From: Steromphala cineraria
Lineage: Eukaryota; Mollusca; Gastropoda; Trochida; Trochidae
Direction of reading: 5' to 3'
NCBI GenBank assembly: GCA_916613615.1
Contig: OU744724.1
Coordinates: forward strand, 18,710,171 to 18,774,170
Length of the DNA stretch: 64,000 bases
In this document: positions 35,900 to 50,149 of the stretch, one piece after another
Position numbering within the stretch: the first letter of the stretch is position 1
Layout: each line of letters begins with the position of its first letter
Program-made: the position numbers and the translations under genes
Notes under the pieces: model-generated
Told to the model about the DNA's origin: nothing
What the model saw: the letters and a program-made list of their open reading frames with translations, nothing else
Database searches by the model: none

Positions 35900-36400
35900 G
35901 TTAGGACCCGTCCTCTCAGAGTTTCTATTGTTTCGGTAATCAATCGTTTCCTCGCGCCCGGTCTTTTTGTCCCCTTCCGGCTAAACGTCTTTGTTTTTGC
36001 TTATTGCCATGTGACCGGAGTGAATGGAGATTAAAACTAATTTCTTCCCAGTTACAAGGACTAGTAACGATTTCCGATTCCGGTCGGGTCGACAGCCACA
36101 CCTCTCCTCTCCGGGATACTGGCTATTGTCTGCTAGTGCCATGTGTGCGGACTACACGACGTGACTGTCTGCATGGGGGTCTTTAATTCGATCTCAAACT
36201 GCCCTCTAATTATCCCTCAAACCCGAGGACAATGTCCCCGATAAGAGATCGATTCCTCCCTGTCGGGTCTCCTTGTGGGCTTCCCTCCCCTACCCTGCCC
36301 CTCCTTTAAAGAAGGGCGGGATTGGGATACAGAGTTACCTCCCCTCAGGAAGTTCGTCTCAGCTCAAGTAGACATTGCGGTAGGAGAATTAGTACTTTAG
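35900..36400. promoter_or_regulatory. GC-richer island, possible enhancer
   Basis: The island has an uneven, non-repetitive composition with GGGCGGGATTGGG (GC box next to a CCAAT complement), GATAAG and TAAT-core motifs. Only a 60-codon open frame is present. It could be a conserved non-coding element of a developmental gene; conservation cannot be tested here. Confidence 0.3.
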
Positions 36401-39344
36401 GGCGCAATTAAAGTGAAATCAAATGATACGGCGAATCAAACATTTGAGTTTCGAGGGCGTTTGACACAAGGTTGAGAATAATTTGATTACGGAACACGTT
36501 CAATATTCATCCAGGGGAATTTCTTCAAGAGTATCGATATTACTCATTACAAGAGAAAGGCATACAAATCATGCGTAACCGCTGTCAATTCAACAAGTTT
36601 GAACGACCAGCCCCCAGGTGAATCATAGAGTATCATGGACGCTTGCTGATATTGGTTCTAGCCACAAGCGTTTGAGAGCGGAACTGTCAACATCCGGAAC
36701 ATTCGCCGCCATCGGGCTGCACAAAGGACAAGCCAGAAGGAGCTCGCCAACATCCGCGCTTGCACTGGCGTCCTAACAGGATCAGGAAATAACTCTTCAT
36801 CCGAGGAGATTGAAAAGCAAGTGCTTCAGAGTTTGATGTCATTACATTAGGACTTCCGTGTCGGAAGATATTTACATCTTTATCAGACTATTATCTCACC
36901 GGAGGAGGGGTTCATAGCGAACAGAGAACTGGGGATAGTAAATTGAACGATCGAAGAGAATAAAGCCCAAACAAAACTAATTGAAACAAAAATATTCTTG
37001 TTTGTAAAAAAAATGAAGAGAATGTGTACATGGCAATAGCATTAAATATGCAATGGTCACGGCATTTATAATTCCTTGCGTTATGGCGTCACAGGAATTA
37101 CATACTAATGCAATAATGTATACAGTTGCGTCATATTCTTGATATCAGGAACCGTACAATCTTGTCTGCAAATGGTGGACACATCATGCAAGCGGCACAG
37201 AAACATCTTGTGCAATCTATTCAATGACAACCGCTCATCCTTTAAACTAGACTCTACAACGTCTATTAGCGAAATTGTAAATATTAGTAAACTAAGCCCT
37301 GTGATGCGAGCTTGCCAGTTAACTGTAGTGAAACGAGATTAGCCAGAGAGCATCTCGAGTATAGTAGTTTATGCCTAGCCTCACCGTCCAGATGTCTTTA
37401 GTTTCCCTGTAAACTCGGAAATACTACACTAGTAGGGTTGTAGGTCACTGGAGGCCTTGACCTTTTGAGAGGTTAAGGTCATGTGGCTATAAGTAGCCAA
37501 TCCGCTCTGGGTCAGATAAACCATATGTTACCTCAGCGGCCGGCACAGCTGTGTGTATAGCTATGTTGCTGCTCACAAGGTTAGCTTGAGGTATTGACCT
37601 CGCCAGAGCCGGTTCTTCACGGCTGTAGCAGATTAGGAGAACCTTGGTTATAACCATTGGTTACAATGTCTCTATGCAAATTGTGTCGCGTTTTTCATAA
37701 AGGCATTGAAACCAACGGTTTTTCACAATTATTATCTACGAAGATATATTTTTGTACAACTTTTAATAGTATAATTATAGCCTTCCAATATGAATGAGGA
37801 AGATGCAAAATAAAACATTTTTAAACATGTTTTCTGTTAATGTGTCCAGTCTCGTTTGTAAGATATGCACATTTGACAAAACAACCCGCCGTAAAAACTT
37901 TTGCCATTGACAATCCACGTTAAGGGGAAGTCGAATACGCCTATTCGGGGCCCGGAAGTACGACAACAATGTCTGTAATGGCGGACGTTGGCGTTGCGGC
38001 ACTAATGAACACACGATGACGTCTGATGGCAGCACAGTACTAAACATCCGTGGAAGGTTTTTATGGATTGGCACCGGTACAGATGACAACGACCTCCAGT
38101 GATGGTGGACCAGTTCCCACGGAGAAGTCATCTTGAGGCTGTAAAGAACTGTAGAACTGTCTGTACAAGTCGGACCAACCGTGACAGGAGAACTTTGGTT
38201 TGTAACCAGACAATCAGTCTGTAGTTTAAATAGAATAACCTAAGAGCCAAAATGGTAACCGTTCTGAAATGTGTTGAAATCAATGTACCAAAGTGCTAGT
38301 GCTTTGAAATACCTGACATCGTTAGGAAACAAGAACGTTTTTTTTGCAAATTGAGTGCCACAATACTACCATTCTGATAATTGTTAATCCCAAACATTTC
38401 TTTTTAACGTATTCCATGAAGGTAAGTCTACCTTTAGTTCATCTTAAATGGTTACCGATTTGCAAAACTTGCACACAGTTTGCAAACCTACCAAACCAAA
38501 GAAGTATTTTTAATAAAAATGTCATGTTTTCATTTATTTATGTCAATTCATTAAATGAGTTGAAGGTTGAGCTTTTTTCACGTAAATGAATTTAACTGTC
38601 CTTATGACATTGCCTAAAACACCCACTTGGACAAAGGACCCTTCCACATTCAATTTCCAAGGGATTGTTTTTTTTAATCAACTTCTCTAAAGAGACATCG
38701 GTAAACCTTTGCTTCTTGTGTCTTAGCCTTTTAAACCTTTTTTCGAATTTGTTATCATTGTCTCAAGCATAATATCGGCAAACGTCAAACGGAAGTCAAT
38801 ATGACACTCAAGTATAAACTTGGCTGTCACAGTACTCAGAATATTCATCAAGCTCTGTCAACATCAAACAAAGAAATATAACATCAAACTCAAGTTTTGT
38901 TTGAACAGACTCAAAACCAATGGTTTGGCTGAACCTCTATAGAAATCTTCAAACACCGAGATCAACTTTTTATGCTGTTTATGCAAGGTACAAGACAGGT
39001 CATAACCTGCAATGTACCCTCCCTGATCTTGTATGAAAATCAATTTTAATATCCCTGTGTTAGGCTTGTTAATTTCCATCAAAGAATCACTTTAAAGAAC
39101 TATTGACGCGTCAGTCGACCTATGGATGGTTAAGAGTATGTTAGCTTGTAGTCAGCCTTTATCCCTCTGATGTGAATGTTGAAGGCAGTTAAAAAATCAA
39201 TTTCTGGTATTTCATAAACCGAACCTAATTCTGTTGGTCAAACAGTCTGTAAAAACAGCTAGAAATCGTTGTTGCATTGTTTTCCTAACATGTTGTACAT
39301 TTGTCTAATAGTCTGCTCAAAGCAATTGTACCCTCAAAGCACCA

Positions 39345-39545
39345 TACAAGCGCTAGGAGCGACCACGTAAGTCATTTTTAGTTGCCCATTTTAACAGCTG
39401 GGCGGACTTAGTGCAATGGGAATAAAGTGCCTTGCCTAAGGATACAGCAGAGTATGGAACCCTGGTACAAAATTGTTTGTGTTTCCGCCGGGATTCGAAC
39501 CGAAGCCGTTGGAGTAAAAAACCAACATGCTAACCACCACTGTCT
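39345..39545 (-). repeat. tRNA-derived SINE
   Basis: On the minus strand an A box (GGTTAGCATGTTGG, complement of 39522-39536) is followed by a perfect B box (GGTTCGAATCC, complement of 39491-39501). After it comes a block with aggcaaggcactttattccc and cagctgttaaaatgggcaac. That second block resembles the conserved central domain seen in invertebrate SINEs. This is the clearest SINE in the window. Confidence 0.75.
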
Positions 39546-41153
39546 CAGACGCATCTATAATGTGATTCGAATGACACAAAATACTTTCGACAAATGTTAT
39601 TGAATAAGATATATCAAAGGCACTAAAGCATAAGTTCTGAGCAGAGTAAAGTTATCTCACGAAAAGGAAAAGAACTATTGCCGATTGCAAAACGATCTGT
39701 TTCAACCTTTAATAGGCATAGAGTTATTGCTTAGCGCCGCTTGGGCAATATTTCAGCCTTTAGCGAAGGCAATATTTCAGAATGAGATGTGTTACCGTGT
39801 GTAGATAATATATGTTTGCACAAACTACTTCCGGTATAAAGACAGTTTGAAGAAACTGAAAATGTATGCTTCAACCTGAGACCAGTGTCTGAGAAGATGC
39901 GTCAAAAGTTTAACCAAACTCGAATATTCAATCTATTTTTTTCATCTTTAAATGCAATTTAGTTCGATCAACTTTAAAGCAGTAATTGAGGACTCTTTCC
40001 TTCATTATAATTGGTTGTTCGTAGTTGCACTCCTTACAGTGTCATCAGCAAGTATCAGAACGTGGTGACAGTGTCGCACTCGGTGTGCGGAGTTTCACAC
40101 TTCATTAGGGAAGACTTATGGCAGCCTGGTTGGATTCGAAAAGCGCTTTGTCATTGTGTCACTTTTTTCTAATTAACGAAATATCATTACGTCTTCAAGA
40201 ACTAGTACGAAAGTAAGGGATAGATTCATTGTGCACTTAGTCTTTAACATAAAGTGCGAAACTACGGGATAAAGGAATAAAACGAAGTGAAAGGATATTG
40301 AGCGTTTTTTCTTCAAAAACATTTTTTAAATAACGCTTGGATAGAACTAGTTAGCCATGTTTATGTATTAATAAAGAAAATCCATTTAAACAAAATTTTC
40401 TTTGAATTCAATTTTCTTTTAGAAGTTATCATTAACATTCATAAAAATCATTTGTTCCATCGATAATCAGATGCCTGAATTTGTTTTTATATTTTCAATA
40501 TTTTTATGTTTCTATATTTTTTCTATATTCCAATACTGCACTTATGATTCATTGTGTAAATTAAATCCATTTGATAATAATCTTAATTGTTTTAGTTTGT
40601 TTTGATGACTATCACTAACAAATGTATTTGGACCCTCGATTTTTCCTGAATACTCAAAAGTAGGTTTCTTTCTTCTCTACCAGTAAAGACCAACTCGCAA
40701 AGTTGATAAGGTGAAAATATCCTGGTCACCAATTGGCGAATTATTTTCATATCATTTCAACTTATATTGCTAGGAATAGAAAATTTATTATCAGACCACC
40801 AGAGTTCATGTTGCGGGGAACTGATCGAATGTGAATGATTTCGATTCATTGCATTTTTATCAATGAACTACTCGAACAAAGAAAACCCGATATTCGCATT
40901 TACAAAGAGGATGAGCAGAGGATATCGAATAGAAAACGAGTGTATAAACTGGTGAGGTTACCTAAAAGGTCAGATGTCGTGTCAGAGACATATATTGAGA
41001 CGTTTTGAGACATTATTTTAGTGTGCACCAACCTGTTTTTAGTGAAATATCAAAATTGACCTTGATGTTTGGTCTGTCAATAGATGTCAGTGGTATAAGG
41101 TATTTCAATTAAATTCAATTTCAATCATTCAAACAACAACCAATTTACATTGC

Positions 41154-41450
41154 GGACAGACAGACAGTCAGATAGTTTATTAAAGTCTCATCTCGTACAA
41201 TAAAACATATATACAATACAATAAAAGATATATCCGAGCCACCCGTATAAGGTTATGAGAGACTATAACATAGATAAATGTACACAATGTTAAATATTGC
41301 GGGACCTAAATATTCATCATAACTTAAAACATCAACGACAAACAACTTACACATAAATATTTTAAAGAAACATATTCAAACAACTTAACAGTCCCTTTCT
41401 TACAATGGTATGAAGTTACTATGAGAGAATCCATGTACTTAACCAGTTTC
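41154..41450 (-). mobile_element. 3' end of a non-LTR retroelement (LINE or SINE tail)
   Basis: Read on the minus strand, the sequence ends with an AATAAA signal (tttatt at 41178-41183) followed by a TGTC-type microsatellite (41154-41172), the usual 3' tail of some LINEs. No reverse-transcriptase coding sequence is preserved, and the upstream limit is uncertain. Confidence 0.45.
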
Positions 41451-43195
41451 ATCACATGCAAGCTACGATGTACACGAGAACCTAATCCCCATCCATCCCC
41501 TCCTCCGTTTTTATAAAAATAAATTTTATAAAAATATTTGAAACTTTTTATAATCGTTCACGAAAGTCTTTACCCAAATGTATGGCAATATGTTCTTGAT
41601 TCACCCAAATCACATTTTCTCTAGTAAAGAAACCAAGTCTTTGCCGTGTGAGTAACACAAACATACCAGCAATGTTGTGATGCGCGGTCGCTCTGAGGGC
41701 GATCTATAGCGATACAACTGATACATAATTAATACATGTTGGGGTAATCAAGCAATGATGGTGATACGGGGATCAATGGGGGAGAAACAAAGGAAACAGG
41801 TTATCGATACGTTTATCAGGGGCTTAGTTCAACTGCGGAAGGTTAACGTCACGATTCATGTCGATCTGCTTACATTCGGAGGTCATCGGAAACCAAGTGC
41901 ATGTTATACCTGTCTGATCATGCTATCCTCGAATGCTTCTTCCAAATGAAAAGGTTCAATATGGATTATCCGATTGAAAGTGTGAATAACAGAAAGGAAT
42001 CATCAATGATTTTTTAACACGAGAGATAATTGCAAGTTGTTGAGTTGTGTGCAAAAGCATATCCACCTTTTAAATATAAATTTAGATACGATTGAAATCA
42101 TCTTTTCATATTAATAAACGTTAAATGGTCTAGTTATATATGAGACATGATATCATGTTTGAATTTAGAGAACACAATTTAATGAATGCTGATAAACAAT
42201 AAACGTACATGACTATAAACATCACATCTCGTCAATATCAAATACCTCTTCATTTCTCAATAAACAGCAAACTGGGTCAATATATGAGAATTGTTTTGAC
42301 CTAGGTCATTCCAGGCGACTTGGCACTCTTTCCATCAATCAACAAGTAATATTTTAACCCAGATCGCCTTCCATCATTAGTAACACTACTACATCTTCTG
42401 GAGGTCAGCCCCGCCCACTTCTACAACTTCTACTACAGCACTCTGACACCGTCCTCCATGTTAATTATTCATTTTGGTGGTCCCTAGTGTAAAACGTATT
42501 TTTAGAATTTGACTTCATATCTCCTTATTTTGAAAATATTGTTATTTACAATCTGTTGCCATTCTGAAATTTTAATATTTATATTGACGCACTTGCATAA
42601 TGTCATCTTTGAAATATGTACACACACGAATACAACAATATGTTCTAATACCTATAATATCCTACTTTACACCTATATCATACTATACACCTATATCATA
42701 CTAGATAAAAGGATATTTTTAAGGATATCACCATTCTTGAAACCATAACATGTTGTTCTTGTTATTTTTTGTTAATAATTCTGGAATAATCTTGCGAATT
42801 TTGATAATTATAAAGTCTAAATATATGATTATTTATCAATAAGATATTTAATATATTTGAACTATTTTTCATATCAGAAACATTTTGGAAGTATACGGTC
42901 ATTTAAACAATAATATTTTTGAGTCATGCTATCATTCTGAATAAAATCATTTTTAAAGAAATGTTTCATTAACCAAATCACCATAATAAAAGCAGCACTT
43001 TCCACTTCTAAACCAAAAGGTACATCTAAACCAATATATTGCTACTAGAGCCCTCGCTCCTCCTGTGAATTATTGATGGGATGCCGATTGAGATTGACAG
43101 TTGCTATTCCGAGTTGTGATTCTTTAGCAAGTTATCTTTTCTGATGTGATCCTGTCACATTTGAAGTTGATAACTACTTTGAAGTAGATCACGTA

Positions 43196-43510
43196 GTAGT
43201 GAAGCATAGCTTTGGATTACTTTGAAGCATAGCCTTGGATTACATTGAAGCATAGCATAAAATTACTTTGAAGCATAGCTTATGATTACATTGAAGCATA
43301 TCTTTGGATTACATTGAAGCATAGCTTTGGGTTTACATTTGAAGCATATATTTGGATAACTTTTAAGCATAGCTTTAGATTATATTGAAGCAAAGCTTTC
43401 GATTACATTTGAAGCATAGCTTTGGTTTACAATGAAGCATAGCTTTTGATTTCAGTTGAAGCATAGCTTTGGTTGACATTGAAGCACAGCTTTGGTTTAC
43501 ATTGCAGCCT
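43196..43510. repeat. Degenerate tandem repeat, about 25-27 bp unit
   Basis: At least a dozen imperfect copies of ttgaagcatagctttggatt follow each other, with copies losing similarity at both edges. It is non-coding: frames are broken. Confidence 0.9.
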
Positions 43511-45012
43511 ATTGTTTCAGTTCTTACCATAAAAAGTTATCATTCCAAACGTTTTAATGATTAGAAAGAATGTTGTCTGTATAGAACAATTGGCATGCAG
43601 TAAGGAATCGCAAAATACTATTATGAATTATGGATGACATTTACTTTACATAACATCATAAAGTCAAATTGTCTACAACCAAATGATTTAGATATAATAC
43701 ATTATTCTCTAACCCTTTGACAAAGAATAAGATAACATGTTGATGAAACCTTAATTACAAGCCGACCTTTTCGTACTCGTAGTTCAAAACGTCATTCTTA
43801 GAAGGCCCCCAAAGAAATCTATACCATTCTGGAAGCAATCTGTCGTTTTTTGCAGCCTTTGGCATTCTTTGGTGCCTTCATTCTTAATTCCTATATCAAA
43901 CATCAAAGACATCTCCACGCTTCACTTCATTTACAGCTAAACCCGACAACAAGGTGGGCCAAATCTGCACTATTTCTTATTTATAGTGAAGTAACTTTAA
44001 CTCGTATTTTCCACTCTTACGTACGTAGAATCAGCTGATTCGATAAAGCGAGCAATAGAGAGATGTTTCTTGGCACTGATCCAGTACCGGAGCAACTTGA
44101 CCTTGATCGCTGATTGGTCGACCAGAATCAGAGCATCTTCTGATTGGCTATCTATCACTAACGTCTTAGAATTATTTAAAGTTGGCAACAAGAAGAGCGA
44201 TTCGGTAACACGAGAAGGTCAAGATGCAACGATTCCACTATGAATATAAACAGTAGTATACTGGGGCTCACGCCACTAGCCAACAACTCGCCTTGGTGCT
44301 TGCTGGGGGTTCAGATCAAGGTCTTGTTGTTATAGTAGAAGGGGCGGTTACAGGATTTAGCTTCAGTTGGTTGGTGGACCTTATTGTGTCACTAGCGCAA
44401 CTATTGGAAAGGTTACTTTAACGAATCTTAACTATCATGTTGTTGCTTTTAATTCTTATGTAAATGCATTGTGTTTAGCATACGTTCTTCGCTTAGACTT
44501 TATTATAACATGAATTATGAGAAAAACTTCTCTCATCATTTAGTATATTCGGAATTCACGGACTCCAACTCTGATAATGAATAAGTAGTGACCCAGAATG
44601 GAGTTGTTGAGGTGGTTGTTGACCCTTGAGAACACAGAGTGAGGTGGAAAAAAGGCATTAATTTGCTATACGTTTCACATAGTCCTTTTGAAAGATACCG
44701 TTTATAGTTCCTTAATTCAATGTGTGATAAATTACGTAACAAATATTGATTTTATTTTTGATGACATTGATTGCACCGGGCATTTAGTTTCCGTGATATT
44801 TTTCGCTTACCCATTATGATCTCGATATGCGAAAAACGAATACCCTTCATAAAATCAAAATGTTTATCAAGCAATGGAATAACTATATCCCTATAGATTC
44901 AGTAAGCAGCCTTAATTAATATTGAAACCTTCATCTTTAAAAGAATCCCCCGAAGCCAATAACATAGATCACATTCATGTTCTTTGAGAGATCTACTCGG
45001 TGCATTAATAGA

Positions 45013-45153
45013 GATTATTACCCGAGTAAGTGTGTCATATGATTTTGACGAAACGAGTGTGAATTCTTGTATCGCCCGAGCCAGAGCGAGGGTTGTACAC
45101 AACTTTGCACGAGTTTCGTAAAAGTCATATGGCACACTTCCGAAGGTAATAAT
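45013..45153. mobile_element. Small palindromic MITE
   Basis: The left half (attattacccgagtaagtgtg, tcatatgattttgacgaaac) is the imperfect complement of the right half (gtttcgtaaaagtcatatgg, cacacttccgaaggtaataat). The centre has short CGAG runs. A decayed relative of its right half, with the downstream flank, is at 63725-63900. Confidence 0.75.
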
Positions 45154-45289
45154 TACCGATTCTATTCCAATTTACCATCTTAGAATTATCCAAGAAACGG
45201 TCCGCTTTCCTTGCGATGGCTGACAACAGTGACGTCACGAACAATGGTGTTATGATGTCACAGGCGAAAAAATACGGGAACCAGCGTTA

Positions 45290-46579
45290 GGGGAGACCAG
45301 GGCAAAGCGCGCCCCCGGGGCAAAGTGACCACGCGTTATTTCTCCAAACCTATCGACAAATGGAGTAATTTGTCATTACCAACGAATGAAAGTAACCGTA
45401 ATGAAGCGTTGTGACCGACGCTGAAATCATTTGCCTGAGTTGTGGACGCAGAATTTCAAATATTCGAAAAAACGCGATTTTACTATATGGAACGGATATG
45501 TCTCAAATTCAAATATTTGATAAAAATACAAAACGGAACATTGAACTCTCGTGCACATGTAACATGAATTTGTATCATTAATTCATTGAATAATGAAATT
45601 TGTAATTACTTGCTTTATTGACTTTCTTTGATGTTCATAACAAATGCTACCCTTGATGGGGCAAAACGTGCCGGGGGAAGCGCTTTGCCCCGTGTGTTAT
45701 AAAATATATCATTTTGGTTTACATATTGGTGTTAAAGTTATTATTTTGCATTTCTTAAGCAAATAATGTAAAGGTGAACTATCATTTTCATATAGGCATT
45801 CTGCTTCTTTTATATTAAAATGAAATATACCATTTTACTTAAAGAGTTTTTTTATGTTGAAGAATCACGACAAGAGACAGTTACCAAAGCATATTTTTCT
45901 GTTGTTTTTTAAATAATGAATATATAATTCATTGTATATTACTGTTAAACCCTAAACGATAAGCAATTTATGCCGTTCTGCCAAGTCCGACACAAAATAG
46001 TTGTATGAATTCTTTGATTCGTCCATATAACCAATTCAATTCATCTTATATTCTATTATTTTACTGGTTTTGATATTCAATAACCTACATAGTTGAAAGA
46101 AATGTACATGTACCAACCATAACGCTATTGGTCATTGAGAATGTTGAACATGTAGGTCCATGACATGTTACGGTTTATTTTGCGCATTCTTGCATATATT
46201 GTCAACTTTTACGTTAATTCTATCCTTCATATTGGTTCGATAGTTGCCTTGCATTATCAAGATGATAGCGTTTGATTTGAATTGGCTGATTATATGTGTG
46301 TAATATCTATTACATTCTGTGTTGTTTTTCGAATTGGGCAAAGCGCCCAGGGGATTGGGCACTTTGCCCCAAACTACAGGGCAAAGCGCGCCCCCTTAGT
46401 CAAAATATATTTACGTAAAAATATCCTTATGGCGAAATGGCAGATTAAAAAAGCATGTGCCATGTTACAGTCTATCTGATAAGTATTATAAAAAGTGTGC
46501 AAGTTGCATTCTGTACATGTCGGGGTGCCCACTAGACGCACTTTTTATGTTAGGGGGCGCGCTTTGCCCTGGTCTCCCC
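45290..46579. mobile_element. 1.29-kb DNA element with 27-bp perfect TIRs and TA target duplication
   Basis: The perfect TIRs at 45290-45316 and 46553-46579 begin GGGGAGACCAGGGCAAAG and are flanked by TA at 45288-45289 and 46580-46581. Further blocks with GGGGCAAA and GCGCTTTGCCC cores sit inside at about 45653-45697 and 46335-46393, in both orientations. They look like multiple transposase-binding sites or nested TIR copies. The interior is AT-rich and has no transposase frame, so it is a non-autonomous element. The TA target fits Tc1/mariner-like and some other superfamilies; none is assigned. Confidence 0.92.
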
Positions 46580-46840
46580 TACAACAATCGTTGCTAGGCA
46601 AAAGTGATATGTGCACTAGTGCGCATATCGAAAATATGTCACTACTTAATTTTCAACCATATGGGTAATATTTGTATTCCAAACTTTTGGAGGTGTCAGT
46701 GTTCAGGAGTTAGAGGCTTCAATGCTACATGTGATAATTTGGTCAGAACCAAACCTTACAAACGATTTCCCTATATGCAAGACGTCTCCCTACAATATTT
46801 TAGCAGAAGATGTAGCAGTTCTTGAGGAGAAGTCAAAAAC

Positions 46841-46900
46841 TAGAAGTAGCTCAGTTGGTAGACGCCTGCTCTTCAACTGGTTTGATTTCCGGTCGCTTCA
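46841..46900 (+). repeat. Degenerate tRNA-like sequence
   Basis: GTAGCTCAGTTGGTAGACGC resembles a tRNA D-arm and A box. A CTGCTCTTCAAC anticodon-like loop and a weak B box (ggtttgatttccgg) follow. The variable region is missing and the stems do not pair fully, so this is a tRNA pseudogene or SINE head rather than a working tRNA. Confidence 0.45.
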
Positions 46901-48279
46901 TACATAAACGTTAAAAGATGGGAGATGTTGCTTCCTTGCCTGGCGTTCAGCATTATAAGGATAGAATATCGCTCGAACTGGCACTGCAGCATGGGCACGT
47001 AGAGAATTTTCGTATCTACTTTATAATGAGGATTATAAAGAATTATTATAAATAATAATCATTAAAATGTGGATTTGTACATACGGAGGACGGAAGACGG
47101 ACGCCATTCCGTGCCACATACCATAAAACCAATCAGGACAGTTCAAACCTTATTTACTGATACGAATTTAGGATGTTCTATACGCATACAACAGTATATT
47201 GTGAACCAGTAGATCACTGTGAAAGACGAGAAATATGACTAACCAGTCACAGAGTTTTCCTTAGTTGAATACCCTACGTGGGCAGAGAACTTTTATAATG
47301 TCAATCTGAAAAAACCCAATAATATGCAATGTTGCAATTTTTGTATCAACGCAATTAATTCTATCCTTATCATCTGATTACATTACGTGTATACTCTTAT
47401 TGAATATAATAGTACGAACTCCGATTGCTTCTATAAGCTTAATCTTGATTCGTGATTCACCGAAATTTGAGAAGAAATCAATATATGGTAAGGACGAATA
47501 CCGAAAAAGGAAAGTTGCAGAAATTTTATATGTACTTTTCATCTCAATTATATCAAGATTTCATATAGAAATATTCTGCAACCTGTCATTTTCTGTAATT
47601 GTGGTGTATCGTATCAGAAATTCAAACCGTTCAACGATATAATGTAAAAGATAAATATGCAACGTTGCTGTTTCTACCAATGTAACGTTTATCAGACAAA
47701 GATAGGTCTCACATATCACATATATTTCAATTGATTGGTTTTTAGTTTATCGTGACTTATTGAAACTGACACCCGAACAAAAATAACAAAACTTACAGGA
47801 TTTTTTTACCAAACAAAATGTGAACTGTATTTAAGACGATACTGTATACACGTTTTAATCTAAACTTTTCTCAATTCTAGATAAGGTTTCATGTCTTTTA
47901 TGTCAAGTTTGACATATAAAAGTAAGTTTTCTGAAATGTGGGGGACGGTGAAAATTTAAAACTGGATCGACATGTTTTATATCTTCAATATCTAATTTCA
48001 ATTACTTCCAAGGCAATTGTGTGTATGAAGAGCTTTTATGTATAAATACTTGGGTTCAAAGGAGTGAATATTTCAAACAGACAATCTCTGATATTCATAT
48101 TCATTCCAACATTTATTACGATATTCCTTTGAAACTTAGCGATATTAAAGCTTTACGTTTTCATCATACACCATCGTGAATGTATTGGAACCGAAAAATA
48201 CTTGTATTTACACGAACATTAATTATACAACACTATTAACTTAAATTTTATCGTCTATCAGCATGAGTACGTTTCTTAA

Positions 48280-48502
48280 AGGGACAGTCCTATCGGGGTA
48301 TTTTTGTTGAAACAAAATTCAAGAGTACTTCCCTTTTATACTTTCATATGATCAGATCATGATTATTTCACACTTTTTTCAATTATGTAAGTGAGAGTCA
48401 CCTTTAAGTTGTTAAGATTTAACAAATTCACAAAGAATAGAAAGCATCACTGCTTCCTCTTGAATTTCGTTTTCACACAAAATAGCCCGATAGGACTGTC
48501 CC
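48280..48502. mobile_element. TTAA-flanked MITE of a second family
   Basis: The inverted ends AGGGACAGTCCTATCGGG and CCCGATAGGACTGTCCC are flanked by TTAA at 48276-48279 and 48503-48506, one base having been lost at the right end. It resembles the two TTAA elements near exon 3 in target choice but not in sequence. No coding capacity. Confidence 0.87.
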
Positions 48503-50149
48503 TTAAATAACGTTGACTCATTGACATGCGTCCTTTTGGTTTTCGATCGTATCGACCTGTAAACTTTCTGAATCAATTAACTTTAAAATGATACTTAAAA
48601 GCAACAGTCAGTACCTGTCGATACAATTACACCTGCCATTAACAAATAAACACTTTCCTTTTAATTAGATAATGCAACATGATATCTAACAATTTAGATT
48701 CTTGACTTCATACAATTGCTTATAAAGAACAATGAAAATATAGATACAAATCTACAATTTAATCATAATGAAGTCAAGATATACTCAAAAAATAAATTTC
48801 GTAATTGGATCTTATATAACAGATACATGATAATAGACTGTCCATTAATGTTAGTTTGTGAATATGAATGTGAGCAATTTGGTGGGCTAGAGAAATACAT
48901 AAGAGAGTTTTATTGCATCTTCCTATTATTCCATCATATTTGTGTTCTCAGTCAATCTAGACTTGATGAATTAGGGACTAGACTGTATAAATAGCTCCTA
49001 TCTAATACACAGTCATGCAGCAGGACTAAGTCGTACCAGATAATTATATAAATTTGTTCTTCGAGGTTTATTTCTAAACCGGTAAATATTGCATCAAAAT
49101 ACCCCGTGTCAAGTATGTGCGACATAAATAGCAGCCAATAGATTAATCAATGAATTGACGAGTACGTACTACAGTGATATACCTGCTGCTTTTAATCTTT
49201 TACATGACATTTTCCCTTTGAAAGGTCTGACAAATTAGGCACATCGATTATTTGGAAAAAGTATTAAATTAAACATGCATTGTAGTTCGATTAATATGAT
49301 CATTAATATTATCAATTTCAATCATGATCATTATTGATTTGAACTAAAAGAAAGGGATATTAATCGTAATACAACGAACACGTTTTCTGTTTTTTTTTCT
49401 AAATTGTGCATTAATCCACTTGCTATGTTCACTTTTTTCAAATGAACAAAATTTATTGCCAATGTTTTAAATTTAATGACTTTTTAAAAAATCACGTCAT
49501 AAATCATATTCATCCTATTTACACAATAATATCTGAGAATGCTCTAAGAACTAAACAAAACAAAACTTGAATCACATAAGATCTATTTTGGACGTGTTTA
49601 CAACAGGTGTCAGCATAATTGAAATCACTGCCCACACGAGTCGCATATTTGATTAACTGTTGCACTGAAATTCGTTTTTTTCTGTCATCGGCAAAAAAGG
49701 TGTGAGGCCGTTCGTGAAAATTTCACATAAAGGCGCATAATGCGTTCATACGAAGCACTGTTAGAAATTGAAAACGTTTCAAATGGAATTATTTTTGCAA
49801 ACAGATGTCAACGGGCGTGAAATTTAACATTCGTGTGTGGAAACTGAGAATAGATGAGAGAAAACATACGGAATTATAGAGGCAATTTATGCTTGTTTTG
49901 CTTAGTTTTGAAACATTCAATAAGGTATCTTAAAATGTTCAATATTTCGTTCGTGATAAAATGTGTTTGTGTATAGAAGTTAATATCTGAAAAATACTTA
50001 TATGTAAAATTATTTAATATAAATAATCAAAACGTTCACAACAACAACGTAACGATAAATATAAAATCTTGTTTTCTTTAAGAAAAACTTGACAAATAAA
50101 ATTCATCTTATAACACTAGTTCAAAATTAACATATTCCTAAAACAACAA

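Noticed and set aside
37775..38131. Minus frame of 118 codons
   Set aside because: It is GC-richer than its surroundings, but other frames show equal openness and I see no motif, cysteine pattern or splice sites. It did not match the missing MNNL exon.
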